DNA of 64,000 nucleotides. Origin: Dermabacter hominis NBRC 106157. GTDB taxonomy: Bacteria; Actinomycetota; Actinomycetes; Actinomycetales; Dermabacteraceae. How positions within the stretch are numbered: position 1 is the first letter of the stretch; each line of letters starts with the position of its first letter. A program made the position numbers and the translations under genes. The notes beneath the pieces were generated by a model. It worked only from the letters and a program-made list of their open reading frames with translations, did no database searches and was not told where the DNA came from. The stretch spans positions 310,001 to 374,000 of the forward strand of contig NZ_BCSI01000001.1 in the NCBI RefSeq assembly GCF_001570785.1, written 5' to 3'. This document shows, in pieces, positions 7,636 to 15,774 of this stretch.

Positions 7636-8103
7636 ATGGGTTCCTGGGATCCCACGCATGCACTGACGCTCAACGGCGGCGCGTCCGTGACGGAAGTGTG
7701 CAAGCTGCTCGATCCGGAGGCGATGCTGCGGCGCGTCCTGTCGGGCATGGATGGTCAGCAGGAGTTCGCCGTCTCCCTGGCACGGTTCCCCGAGGGGACG
7801 CGGTTGTGGGGTCCCCGGGCCTCCGGGTGGCCACTGTGCTTCCTGCAGGCGGCGGGGGCAGCGACGGCAATGATGGTCGAAGTGAGCCAGTTCGATGCCT
7901 CGGGCGAGCTGGGTCTGTACAAGCTCGGGTGCAGGGGCTCCGACGAACAAGGAGCCGCGCAGCTGGAGGTTCGTTGGCGAGGTCGGGCGGAGACGGTTCC
8001 GAAGCTTGAGGTCTTCACTGCGCAACAGGCCGGCGACATCTTCGTCCACTACTACCGGACGGACAGCGTCCCCGACTGGTGTACCTTGCGCCGGTTCGAG
8101 TGA
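7636..8103 (+). CDS. Hypothetical protein, 155 residues
   Basis: An open frame with a strong RBS (AAGGAGG, 7624-7630) 5 bases before ATG 7636, so the start is well supported even though the frame is open further upstream. The protein is soluble, without a signal peptide or membrane segment. It is mixed alpha/beta by composition, with a Trp-rich middle and a C-terminus ending in WCTLRRFE. I do not recognise a family. It lies in the accessory array between unrelated gene remnants, which suggests a mobile cargo gene, but no function can be assigned. Confidence 0.65.
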   Translation: MGSWDPTHALTLNGGASVTEVCKLLDPEAMLRRVLSGMDGQQEFAVSLARFPEGTRLWGPRASGWPLCFLQAAGAATAMMVEVSQFDASGELGLYKLGCRGSDEQGAAQLEVRWRGRAETVPKLEVFTAQQAGDIFVHYYRTDSVPDWCTLRRFE

Positions 8104-8144
8104 TCACCGTCCCGGCTGGCGGGGATGCTCGCCGGTTGCCCTTG

Positions 8145-8340
8145 TCAGGCGCCAGTTTCGATCCTTCGGGCGAGGGGGTAGTCGGTGATCACGCCGTCGC
8201 CGTCGACGTCGAGCACAGCGTCGAAGTCCTCGTCCCGTTGATGAAGCGAACCGAGCCGCGATCGATGCTGGCGTAGTACTGCTCCGAGGCGCTGACCTCC
8301 AGCGAAGGCAGATCGATCCACGCCATCACCAGCCGTTGTT
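8145..8340 (-). pseudogene. C-terminal fragment of a putative glycolipid-binding (DUF1089-type) protein, frameshifted
   Basis: Reading the minus strand, MAWIDLPSLEVSASEQYY is followed by RGSVRFING. After a one-base shift near 8240 comes DEDFDAVLDVDGDGVITDYP, then LARRI. Order and spacing match the C-terminal half of PF06475 proteins (a Trp-x-Pro-x-Leu-x-Val strand, then a VDxDGLVxDYP end). The N-terminal half is absent. Both the truncation and the frameshift mark it as dead. Confidence 0.6.
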
Positions 8341-8390
8341 CAGGTTGGATGTCGAGTAGTCACTGGTGACGACGCCAGCGACCAATAACC

Positions 8391-9224
8391 ATGTGGCCCA
8401 TGGACCACGCGACGACTGACCAGCGCAGCCCCGCTGCGGGCGCGTCGTCCTGCCGTCCGCCCGCCCGCGCCACCCGTCGCGGGTTCCTCACCGGAGCCGC
8501 ACTGGTGCCGGTCGCCGCGGGGCTGACGTCGTGCGCCTCGCCGACGCCTCCGGCCCAGCAACCGACGCCGCGACCGACCGTCGCTGCCGTGTATCGCGGC
8601 TCAGCCGGATGCGACGGTTGCGCCGAGACGCTCGCGGAACGACTCGCGGGCGCGCCGCTGCACATGGAGGTGACCTTCGTCGGCCCCGACGAGGAGGTTG
8701 CGCTGGACGCGGGGGCCCTCGACGGGATCGACCTGTACGTCCAGCCGGGCGGCGGCGACGACATCCCGGCAGCCGCCGCCGAGTTCCCCGCACCGTTCGT
8801 CGAGGCGCTGCAGGAGTGGGTGCGCGGCGGGGGCCGCTATCTGGGCGTCTGCATGGGGGCCTACCTGGCTGGCAACGACGGGTTCGGACTCATCCCAAGG
8901 CAGATCGACGGTGAGGTCGGGGCGCCGGGGTTTCCCGTGGTGGACAGTGCCGACCACCTGGTCGCGGTCACCTGGGACGGCACCCGACGGTGGACGTACT
9001 TCCAGGAAGGTGCCCGACTGCCCGAACGTGGCGCCGTCGTGCATGCCCGCTACGAGACCGGCGACATCGCCGCGGCGCGCTACGTCCTCGGGCAGGGCCG
9101 CATCGGCCTGATCGGCCCGCACCCCGAGGCCGACGGCACCTGGCTGAAGGGCAGCGGACTCATCGACGAGGACGGCGACGACTGGGCCTACGCCCTGCCC
9201 CTGGTGCGCCAGCTCGTGCCATGA
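8391..9224 (+). CDS. BPL_N-type (class I amidotransferase-like) lipoprotein
   Basis: A 277-residue secreted lipoprotein. The leader has an ARATRRGFLTGAAL twin-arginine-like stretch and a lipobox ending ...GLTSC near residue 48. The mature part has a glutamine-amidotransferase-like fold: VQPGGGDD, then GGRYLGVCMGAYLAG with a nucleophile-elbow cysteine, and IGLIGPHPEAD near the end. This resembles the N-terminal domain family of biotin-protein-ligase-like proteins (BPL_N). ATG 8400 is an alternative start. It overlaps the next gene by 4 bases (ATGA), so the two are translationally coupled. Substrate unknown. Confidence 0.75.
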   Translation: MWPMDHATTDQRSPAAGASSCRPPARATRRGFLTGAALVPVAAGLTSCASPTPPAQQPTPRPTVAAVYRGSAGCDGCAETLAERLAGAPLHMEVTFVGPDEEVALDAGALDGIDLYVQPGGGDDIPAAAAEFPAPFVEALQEWVRGGGRYLGVCMGAYLAGNDGFGLIPRQIDGEVGAPGFPVVDSADHLVAVTWDGTRRWTYFQEGARLPERGAVVHARYETGDIAAARYVLGQGRIGLIGPHPEADGTWLKGSGLIDEDGDDWAYALPLVRQLVP

Positions 9225-10126
9225 ACCCGGGCGCCGGTTCGGCGCGGCAGGATGGGGCCGTGCACCCCGTCCTCAACCTCATCCGCACCCGCATGGCCGC
9301 GGGCTCCCGTCCGCTGCACCGGGACGACGACGCCCGCCTCGCCGTGGTGCTCGAGGGCGGCAGCTCGCGAGCAGCCCACGGCGGCAGCATGATCTGTGAG
9401 CTGGAGGAACGCGGCCTGCTGGCGGCCTTCGACGCGGTGTACGGCTCGTCGGCAGGAGCCCTCAACGGCGCATGGCTCGTGTGCGAGCGGGCCCGCGCCA
9501 ACGTCCACGGCTGGTGGATCTCGGAGTCGATGGGCGCCATCATGAAGCCGGGCAACCTCTGGCGGGGCCAGCCGGTGGTCGACGGGGAGCACATCGTCGA
9601 CGTCGTGTACGAGACGGTCACGCCGATGGGCTTCGACGAGATCCTCGCGAGCCCTGTCGAGTTCCATCCCGCCGGCACCGACGCCGCCGACGTCACCCTC
9701 GCCCAGCTCCACGGGGACGCTGGCGGCCCGTACACGGGCTGTGAGGAGGTCTGGTGCCTCGACCACGAGAACATCCCGGTGCCCTGCGAGATGGGCCTTG
9801 CCGAGGTCGCCGAGTGGGGTGAGGTCCACGAGGAGGTCGGTGAGACTCTGTGGCCTGCGCTGTGCGCCTGGGTGGAGTCGGGTAACTACACCTCCGTGGG
9901 GCGCTGCCTGCCCAGCACTTCCGACTTCGAGGAGCGCTACTGCGGGCAGTGGGAGCGCTTCGACGACTTCGCCGCCCAGCTCGCTGAGGACACCGGTCTA
10001 ATGGACGGATGGCCCGAGGAGGCTCAGCGGTACTTCAACTGGGAATCATGGACCCGCGACCTGCTGTTCGACCACACCGTCATACCCGCACCCGACGGTG
10101 GGGTGTTCGTATTCCGAGACCTGTGA
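9221..10126 (+). CDS. Chimeric protein: patatin-like lipase N-terminus fused to ArdA antirestriction C-terminus
   Basis: A 301-residue open frame that joins two unrelated families. Residues 1 to about 145 are patatin-like: VVLEGGSSRAAHGG supplies the glycine-rich oxyanion region, VYGSSAGALNG the GxSxG serine, then MGFDEILASPVEFHP. From about residue 150 the sequence is an actinobacterial ArdA: DVTLAQLHGD, CEEVWCLDHENIPV, SDFEERYCGQWERFDDFA, AQLAEDTGLMDGWPEE, RYFNWESWTRDL and the terminal GGVFVFRDL. ArdA mimics DNA to block type I restriction; its first ~25 residues are missing, and so is the catalytic Asp half of patatin. The join looks like a deletion or recombination event rather than a natural fusion. 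The start is ATG 9221, overlapping the upstream stop. Confidence 0.8.
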   Translation: MNPGAGSARQDGAVHPVLNLIRTRMAAGSRPLHRDDDARLAVVLEGGSSRAAHGGSMICELEERGLLAAFDAVYGSSAGALNGAWLVCERARANVHGWWISESMGAIMKPGNLWRGQPVVDGEHIVDVVYETVTPMGFDEILASPVEFHPAGTDAADVTLAQLHGDAGGPYTGCEEVWCLDHENIPVPCEMGLAEVAEWGEVHEEVGETLWPALCAWVESGNYTSVGRCLPSTSDFEERYCGQWERFDDFAAQLAEDTGLMDGWPEEAQRYFNWESWTRDLLFDHTVIPAPDGGVFVFRDL

Positions 10127-10195
10127 CATAAGAGCCCCGCAGCCAGATTTGGTGAACTGGTCCCCGATTGTCGGACTGGTTTGAAAGCCTAGGGC

Positions 10196-11041
10196 CTAGG
10201 CGGCAAGGGTCTGTTCCCGGTATTGGACCGGGGGCAGGCCCTTGTTGCTGTTGTGGGGGCGGTGGTGGTTGAACCAGTCGATGTAGTCGGTGAACTCGGT
10301 GGTGAGTTGCTCGACGGTGGTGATCGTGGTCGAGCAGAACAGTTCGTCCTTGAGGTGGCCGAAGAAGCTCTCGATTACGGCATTGTCGAGGCAGTTCCCG
10401 CGCCGGGACATCGATCCTCTCGCGCCGGCCTGGCCGAGGATCCTGCGCCATTGCCAGTGCTGATATTGGAATCCCTGGTCCGAGTGGACGATCGGGTGGT
10501 CTCCCTCTCGCAGCCGGCCGACGGCCTGTTCCAGGGAGGTGTTGGTCAGGGCCAGGTTCGGTGACGGGCCGATGGTCGCGCCTATGATCTGGCGGTCGAA
10601 CAGGTCCATGACCGCCGACAGATACACCTTCTCGCCGTCGAGGTGGAACTCGGTGACGTCGGTGACCCACTTCTGGTTCGGGCCAGTGGTGGTGAAGTCA
10701 CGCTGGAGAAGGTTCGGGAAGGTCTTGCCGACCTCGCCCTTGAAGGACCGGAACCGCTTGCGGCGAATCTCGCAACGCAGCCCGAGGTCGCGCATGAACT
10801 TCAGGACGGTCTTCTTCGCGACGATCCAGCCCTGGGCCCGCAGTTTGGCCCAGACCCGTCGATGCCCGAACCGGCGACGCGAGGCCTCGAAGACCTCCCT
10901 GATCGCCGCCTTCAACCCAGCCTGCGGGTCCGGGGCGGTGAGGCGGGCTTGGTGATAGAAGAACGTGGATCTCGCCAGCCCGGCCGCGGCGAGCAGATCG
11001 GTGAGCCTGTGGTCTGCCTTGAGGGAAACGACGGCCATCAC
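10196..11041 (-). CDS. IS3-family transposase ORFB (integrase, DDE)
   Basis: A 281-residue integrase. The N-terminal HTH_21-type region (FGHRRVWAKLRAQGWIV and KKTVLKFMRDLGLRC) precedes the rve core: QKWVTDVTEFH carries the first Asp, VHSDQGFQY the second, and DNAVIESFFGHLKDE the Glu, ending in WFNHHRPHNSNKGLPPVQY. Length is normal. It overlaps the end of ORFA by 4 bases; in this family the active transposase is usually an ORFA-ORFB fusion made by a -1 frameshift. The gene appears intact. Confidence 0.92.
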   Translation of the reverse strand: MMAVVSLKADHRLTDLLAAAGLARSTFFYHQARLTAPDPQAGLKAAIREVFEASRRRFGHRRVWAKLRAQGWIVAKKTVLKFMRDLGLRCEIRRKRFRSFKGEVGKTFPNLLQRDFTTTGPNQKWVTDVTEFHLDGEKVYLSAVMDLFDRQIIGATIGPSPNLALTNTSLEQAVGRLREGDHPIVHSDQGFQYQHWQWRRILGQAGARGSMSRRGNCLDNAVIESFFGHLKDELFCSTTITTVEQLTTEFTDYIDWFNHHRPHNSNKGLPPVQYREQTLAA

Positions 11042-11517
11042 CTTGACCGACGTTGTGGCTCCATCAAGGCCCGCAATTTTCCCAGGTAGGCGTTCTCCGC
11101 CCTCAGCCGCTCAACCTCGCGCCGCAGAGTTTCGATCTTGTCGGACGGCCCCGTGGCCGTCTTCCGACCTCGTGGTCTGGGTCTGAGACCGTCTTCGCCC
11201 TGCTCGCGCAGGATCCTTCCCCATCTCTGGACGATCTGGGGAGAGGACAGACCGAATTCGATCGCCAGGTCCGTCTTCGGCTCCCCAGCCAGGAAACGCT
11301 GCGCGACGGCCACCTTCGTTTCGAACGGATAGACCTTCTTGCCCGATGCCATGACCAGCGCTCCTCTGCCTCGAACACGCCAACGCTGGAACAACTTTCG
11401 CACCGGCCAACGACTCACACCAAGCTCAGACGCCACGGCCGTGTCGCCCCAGCCCGCCTCGAACAACCCTACAGCCGCCCGCTGCTGGGCTTGGGTCAGA
11501 GAACTACTCGCATACAT
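11038..11517 (-). CDS. IS3-family transposase ORFA (HTH)
   Basis: A 159-residue ORFA with two helix-turn-helix units: GDTAVASELGVSRWPVRKLF near the N-terminus and TDLAIEFGLSSPQIVQRW in the middle. A coiled-coil segment follows (DKIETLRREVERLRAENAYL) for dimerisation. It begins inside the right terminal region of the element and ends 4 bases into ORFB. It binds the terminal inverted repeats in related elements. Confidence 0.9.
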   Translation of the reverse strand: MYASSSLTQAQQRAAVGLFEAGWGDTAVASELGVSRWPVRKLFQRWRVRGRGALVMASGKKVYPFETKVAVAQRFLAGEPKTDLAIEFGLSSPQIVQRWGRILREQGEDGLRPRPRGRKTATGPSDKIETLRREVERLRAENAYLGKLRALMEPQRRSR

Positions 11518-11574
11518 GAAGACTCCCCGGAAGAAGAAACTGAATTCTCAGTCCAACTTCCGGGGAGCACTTCA

Positions 11575-12311
11575 GGCTCAGCGGCACCCTGGGACCGGCC
11601 GCGGTCGCCTGGCTCGCCGCAGCCGCGAGCCCGCTCGTCGCGACCCTGGCACTGGCGGCCGCTGAGGTCGTCGGGGCCGGAGCCGTGCTCGCCCTGCCGC
11701 GCCAGTCCCCGCTCGACGACCCCGGCGCGGTCCCGTCCCCAGGACGCACCCTCGTCACGATCCGGCGATCCGGCCCGCTGCGGCGCACTCTCGTCCTGAC
11801 CGTCGTCGTCGCATTCTCCGTCGCGGCGCTGCCGATCTATGCCGTCGCGGTCGCGCAGTCCCTGGGCGAGGCGGCGCTGGCCGGGAGCCTGGTCGCAAGC
11901 TACGGAATCGGCACCCTCGCCGGCTCCGGGCTGCTCATGGTCCGGCCGCTGCACGGGGACGCCGACAAGCTCACCGGCGTCCTCGCGGCAGTCGTCGCTG
12001 CGGCACTGCTCCTGGTCATCGCGACGACGAACTTCACTGCTGCCCTCGTCGCGTTCGGCGCAGCAGGGATTGCGAACTCACTGTTCTTCGCGGCTACGCT
12101 CGCGGCTCGGAGCGAGTACGCCCCGCCCGAGGCGCGCGGGCAGATCTTCATCTGGGTCGGCGCGCTGAAGATCGCCGCCGGCTCGGCCGGCACCGCCGTC
12201 GCCGGAGCGCTCATCGGCGGCACCGCCTGGCTGCCGGTCGCAATCGTCGCCGCCCTCTCAACTGCTGCAGCAGCGGTCTGTCTGGTCGAGCGGAGTAGGG
12301 ATCGAACCTGA
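11575..12311 (+). pseudogene. MFS transporter, C-terminal half, interrupted by the IS3 element
   Basis: Directly after the IS right end the plus strand opens in frame as LSGTLGPAAVAWLAAAASPL and continues through about six hydrophobic segments to VCLVERSRDRT. These are the second half of a major facilitator. The N-terminal half is absent; the patatin-ArdA gene, not the missing half, lies on the other side of the IS, so a deletion accompanied or followed the insertion. Not functional. The substrate cannot be told. Confidence 0.75.
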
Positions 12312-12344
12312 CCCGCGGTCACCGCTCCCCGACGAGCCGCGGGC

Positions 12345-12580
12345 ACCGCAGCAGACGAGGGGCAGCCGGGCATCGGCGCAATCCTGCGCGAGCACCGCGC
12401 CGACGTCATCGCGCGGATCCTCCTCCTGCTGGTCACGGTCACTCCAATCGTCCTGCTCTCCCACGACATGGCGGTCTTCCTGGACGACGGGCTCGACCGG
12501 CTCGGTGCGCCGCTGGCTCTCTGCGGCGTGCTCATCGCGCTGCTTTGCCGAGTTCGCAAGCTGAGGTTATTCGGCTACGG
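12345..12580 (+). pseudogene. C-terminal fragment of a ChaA-like calcium/proton antiporter or related membrane protein
   Basis: An open frame without a start reads ILREHRADVIARILLLLVTV, then a second hydrophobic stretch and MAVFLDDGLDRLGAPLALCG. This looks like the C-terminal membrane region of ionic transporters of the ChaA type; the family call is from memory and tentative. The frame runs without a stop straight into repeat copy c and ends there, so the fragment is fused to the repeat. Confidence 0.45.
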
Positions 12581-12610
12581 AACGTGGTGGAGTTCAAATT
12601 TAACGTGTGA
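12581..12610 (+). repeat. Gene-end repeat, copy c
   Basis: Reads N-V-V-E-F-K-F-N-V-stop (TGA). The block TACGGAACGTGGTGGA is identical in copy e. It ends the fragment on its left and precedes the iron-boxed MFS gene. Confidence 0.8.
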
Positions 12611-12711
12611 TCACCTGTCTGGCAGACCGTCGAGTTCGGTCGCCTGATGGGAATGATGTCGCCTGCGCAACTGGGCCTGCATTAGCGCTAGACGCGAGTT
12701 TCATAATTCCG

Positions 12712-12730
12712 TAAGGTTACCCTTACCTAG
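12712..12730 (+). promoter_or_regulatory. DtxR/IdeR-type iron box upstream of the MFS-SIP pair
   Basis: TAAGGTTACCCTTACCTAG is a near-palindrome matching the DtxR/IdeR operator layout (TWAGG...CCTWA), about 15 bases before the MFS start codon. It predicts repression under iron-replete conditions, which agrees with the downstream siderophore-linked gene. Confidence 0.65.
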
Positions 12731-12743
12731 CGGAAGGATCTCC

Positions 12744-14015
12744 ATGAGTGCTACCGCCCCCGCCGTCCCGGTGACGACGACGGCCCTGCACGATGACCAG
12801 GACCGCACGACGACCCACGGCGCGCTGCCGCTCGTCGCGTCACTCTACGTCACGCAGTATCTGGGTGTCGGCTTCATCTACGTCGGGCTGGCCGCCATTC
12901 TGCGGCACGAAGGAGTCTCCCTCGAGAGCCTCGCGGCCGTCTCTCTGGCGGGTGCAACGTGGGCGCTCAAACCCCTGTGGGCGCCGCTCGTCGACCGGTT
13001 CGGCCGGACGAAGACGGGGCATTACCGGAACTGGCTCCTCATCCTCCAGCCCCTTCTAGCCATCGCATGCCTCGCTCTGGTCGCGATCCCGGAGCCCGCT
13101 CAGCATCTCGGCCTGCTCGGTGCCGTCATCGCCATCTACACCTTCATCAGTGCCACGCAGGACATCGCCGCCGACGGGCTCACGGCCCGCGCCGTCAACG
13201 ATGCGACGCGGCCGCTCGCCAACGGCATCGCAAACGCAGCTCAGTGGGTCGGAAACATCCTGGGCGGTGGAGTCATCGTGCTGGTCTTCAACGCCTTCGG
13301 CTGGGTCCCGGCGATGATCGCGCTTGCTGGACTCTGCCTCATTCCGCTGCCGCTCACCCTCTGTCATTGCGAGCGCCTCCCCGACGCTCCCGAGCCGCGG
13401 CTCGGCCCTGCGTATGCCGCACTCCTGGGGGTGTTCCGTCAACCCGCCGGTCGCATGTGGGGACTCGCGGTGATGCCACTGTTCCTGGCCGGCACCACCG
13501 CCGCGTACGGACTCCTTTCGCCTGCGCTCACCGATGCAGGTTGGGGCCTCGACCGCCTCGGCTGGGTGCTCGGCATGTTCCTCGCCGTTCCCGCGGCGGC
13601 AGCCTCGCTGATCGTTGGGCCGTGCGTTCGACGATTCGGGGTCTCGCGCTGCCTGCTCACCGCCGGGCTCGTGGATGCGTTCGCCGTGATCGCGCTGCTT
13701 CCGCTGGCCTCCGGGTGGGCACCCTTCCTGCTGACCGTGGTGGTCCTCAGCGTGTTCGTGGCGGCGATGGCGGCGGCGAGCACGATCGTCTACACCGTCA
13801 ACATGTCGTTGGCTCGACCTGGCTCCGAAGCCACCGACTTCACAGTGCTCGCCGCTGTCGCGATGATCGCGAGTTACGTCCTCGGCGCCGCACTCATGTA
13901 CGCCGCGGGAAGCGTCGGCTACGGCCCGGTCTTCCTGGCGTGCGCCGGACTCGCCCTCATCGGAACGGTGGTCGGTGTCGCGCACGCCCGTCGCATGGAG
14001 AGGAGCACCGCATGA
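12744..14015 (+). CDS. MFS transporter, probable siderophore-linked exporter/importer
   Basis: A 423-residue polytopic protein with about 12 hydrophobic segments. The loop VDRFGRTKTGHYRNWL resembles the conserved cytoplasmic loop of AmpG/PAT-type facilitators, and FISATQDIAADGLTARAVND is also typical of that branch. The start ATG follows an AGCGGAAGGATC ribosome site. It lies behind an iron box and overlaps, by 4 bases, a gene for a siderophore-interacting protein. The combination suggests movement of an iron-siderophore or siderophore across the membrane. The protein itself appears intact although its partner gene is truncated. Confidence 0.8.
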   Translation: MSATAPAVPVTTTALHDDQDRTTTHGALPLVASLYVTQYLGVGFIYVGLAAILRHEGVSLESLAAVSLAGATWALKPLWAPLVDRFGRTKTGHYRNWLLILQPLLAIACLALVAIPEPAQHLGLLGAVIAIYTFISATQDIAADGLTARAVNDATRPLANGIANAAQWVGNILGGGVIVLVFNAFGWVPAMIALAGLCLIPLPLTLCHCERLPDAPEPRLGPAYAALLGVFRQPAGRMWGLAVMPLFLAGTTAAYGLLSPALTDAGWGLDRLGWVLGMFLAVPAAAASLIVGPCVRRFGVSRCLLTAGLVDAFAVIALLPLASGWAPFLLTVVVLSVFVAAMAAASTIVYTVNMSLARPGSEATDFTVLAAVAMIASYVLGAALMYAAGSVGYGPVFLACAGLALIGTVVGVAHARRMERSTA

Positions 14016-14389
14016 GCAACATCACCGTCTCTCAGGGCGACGGCCCGATGCGCGTGCAAGTGGCGCGCTCGGAGCGCATCTCGTCGTGCATCCAACGGGT
14101 CACATTCACCGGCGATGATCTCGCTCGCCTTCGCTGGCGTGGTTTCGACCAGTGGGTGCGCCTGTTCCTGCCGACGAGCGATCCGATGAGCCTGGATCAC
14201 GTGCCTGATCGCATCACCAGGGGGACATACGCGCGTCTGCTGACCGTTCCGGCCAGGCGCCGCCCATCGGTGCGCTCGTACACCCTGCGTGCTTGGCGCC
14301 CGGAGGCCGGCGAACTGGACATCGATTTCGTTCTCCACGGCGACAAGGGGATCGCCGGTCCCTGGGCCGCGGCGACGCTCGAGGAATAG
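14012..14389 (+). pseudogene. Siderophore-interacting FAD-binding protein, C-terminally truncated
   Basis: The first 125 residues of a SIP-family ferric-siderophore reductase: SCIQRVTFTGDDL, then the FAD-binding RPSVRSYTLRAW (RxYT motif) and LDIDFVLHGDKGIAGPW. Full-length members are about 250-300 residues; here the NAD-binding half is missing. The gene fuses at about 14380 to a rhodanese remnant on the other strand. It cannot transfer electrons as encoded. A complete SIP is found at 30107. Confidence 0.85.
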
Positions 14390-14733
14390 CCGTGCCGGCA
14401 GATCAAGACGTAAGGCTGGTCCCACGCGATTGCTTCGGGGATGCGGTAGACGAAGGTGGGGTCGAGCCGCCAGTGCAGCACCGTGAGGTCGATCGCGAGC
14501 GCACCGGGGATATTGTGCGCGGCGCGACGGTGGGCCTCGGGTCACACGTCGATGATGATGGCCCCGGCTTTCTGGGCCTCGAACGCCTCGCGGGGCGTGA
14601 GTCGCGAAATGGAGGAGCGGGCACTGTCAAGGAGGCCCATGCAGCCGAGCGGTTCTGTGTGCATGGCATCCACGGTAGCGGCGGTTGGAGCATACCCACG
14701 GCGCAGCCACCATTGCTGCTCATTGAGCGTCAA
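14390..14733 (-). pseudogene. Rhodanese-like protein, nonsense-mutated and truncated
   Basis: On the minus strand the frame reads ISRLTPREAFEAQKAGAIII, then D-V, a TGA stop near 14540, and then continues in the same frame with PEAHRRAAHNIPGALAIDL, TVLHWRLDP and the active-site loop VLICRHGYSSS. This is a rhodanese domain with the Cys-Arg-x-Gly loop; the stop replaces what is usually Arg (a CGA to TGA change would do). The sequence after the loop is lost at the SIP junction. Confidence 0.7.
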
Positions 14734-14841
14734 GGAACCGTCGGCCGGAGGGGTCCCATTCCCGGTTCAGACTTAAGATCCCGCAGTCCCCGTGCACCCC
14801 TCCCCATTGCTTACTTCCGAGATGGTCGATAGGCTCGCCGC

Positions 14842-15774
14842 ATGAGCGCACCGAACCATGCCTTGACACATCCGAAGCAAGCTGAACACGACGCGAAGAT
14901 CACCGAGGTGTGGAAGTCGCTCCTGCCGACCGATGCGGTCGAATCCGTGTTCTACGTGTCGCATTGCATGGTCGGATACGTGCACGGCTGGGCGAAAACG
15001 GCAGACGGCACGCGGCACAACATTCGCGTGAGCGGCCCCTTGTTTAACACCGTCACGAAGGCAAGGGTCCGTGAATCTGAGCCGTATGAACGCGGCCAGT
15101 GGATCACGATCATTGGCCGCATGAAGAACGGCGAATTTTCGTACGAGCGTGACTGGATGCGTCGCACGTACTGGCACAAACCCGAGAGCGACGACCCGAA
15201 CGCCATGTTTCAGCCGCCGCAGGACCCTTCGCTCGTTCGCCCCACGGACATCGCCTGGCACCGTGAACTCATGCTATGGGGGAGCCGCTCCGCGGAGTAT
15301 CAGCCCGCGTGGGTTCAGAAAATACAGCAGCCGCCGAACCCTTTGGACCCAAATAGGCCAATGCCGCAGTATCTGGTCGAAGCGTCAAAACAGCCGCCCG
15401 CGGATCGGTGGGTGGAGGAAATCAGCCGACAGCTCCTGGAATTCACCAAGGACATGGGGTACGACCTCGAAAGCTTCCAGGCCGACCCGGAAAGCATCGA
15501 AGGGGATTCGATTCGCGGCATGGTTATGGAAAATGTGCCGCTTGAGGTGACCGATGAACTGTGGAAGCGTGATGCGGGAGAGCTCCCCGTTGTGTGGCCG
15601 GCGTTCACGGGCAAGCCGTGGCCGGAAGGGCTACCGCATCCTCCACGGGGCAAAAGCATCGAGAGTCTCACACTTGCGCCGGATTCAGAACCGCGACGCA
15701 TGCTCAATGAACTCTACGACGCTATTGATCGCGCGGTGTACGACCTCATGGACTCGTGGGTGCGGAGGGATTAG
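14842..15774 (+). CDS. Hypothetical protein, 310 residues
   Basis: A complete open frame starting at ATG 14842 with no signal peptide or membrane segment. It has a basic, aromatic first third (VFYVSHCMVGYVHGWAKTAD, FSYERDWMRRTYWHK), a Pro-rich middle (QPPNPLDPNRPMPQY) and an acidic C-terminus ending in an alpha-helical stretch. The first third vaguely recalls YezG/DUF600-type immunity proteins (a residue-poor resemblance), but I do not recognise the family. Its GC content and codon use look slightly lower than the core genes on the right. It stands alone between gene remnants in the array. Confidence 0.7.
   Translation: MSAPNHALTHPKQAEHDAKITEVWKSLLPTDAVESVFYVSHCMVGYVHGWAKTADGTRHNIRVSGPLFNTVTKARVRESEPYERGQWITIIGRMKNGEFSYERDWMRRTYWHKPESDDPNAMFQPPQDPSLVRPTDIAWHRELMLWGSRSAEYQPAWVQKIQQPPNPLDPNRPMPQYLVEASKQPPADRWVEEISRQLLEFTKDMGYDLESFQADPESIEGDSIRGMVMENVPLEVTDELWKRDAGELPVVWPAFTGKPWPEGLPHPPRGKSIESLTLAPDSEPRRMLNELYDAIDRAVYDLMDSWVRRD

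Larger units (their letters stand above)
10153..11574 (-). mobile_element. Complete IS3-family insertion sequence
   Basis: A 1.42-kb element with imperfect 27-base terminal inverted repeats: TGAACTGGTCCCCGATTGTC at the left end (10153) and, on the other strand, TGAAGTGCTCCCCGGAAGTT at the right end (11574). Both continue as GGACTG. ORFA and ORFB run right to left. The ends are TG...CA as expected for IS3. It lies just after the patatin-ArdA gene and cuts the MFS gene on its right. I see no clear target duplication. Confidence 0.88.

Noticed and set aside
8330-8365. Possible further repeat copy (GTTCAGGTTGGATGTCGAG)
   Set aside because: The same bases code for a conserved part of the glycolipid-binding remnant on the other strand, which explains them better.
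10153-11574. The complete IS3 as the mobiliser of the whole array
   Set aside because: Its terminal repeats do not resemble the 30-nt gene-end repeat and it sits inside one segment rather than at the borders.
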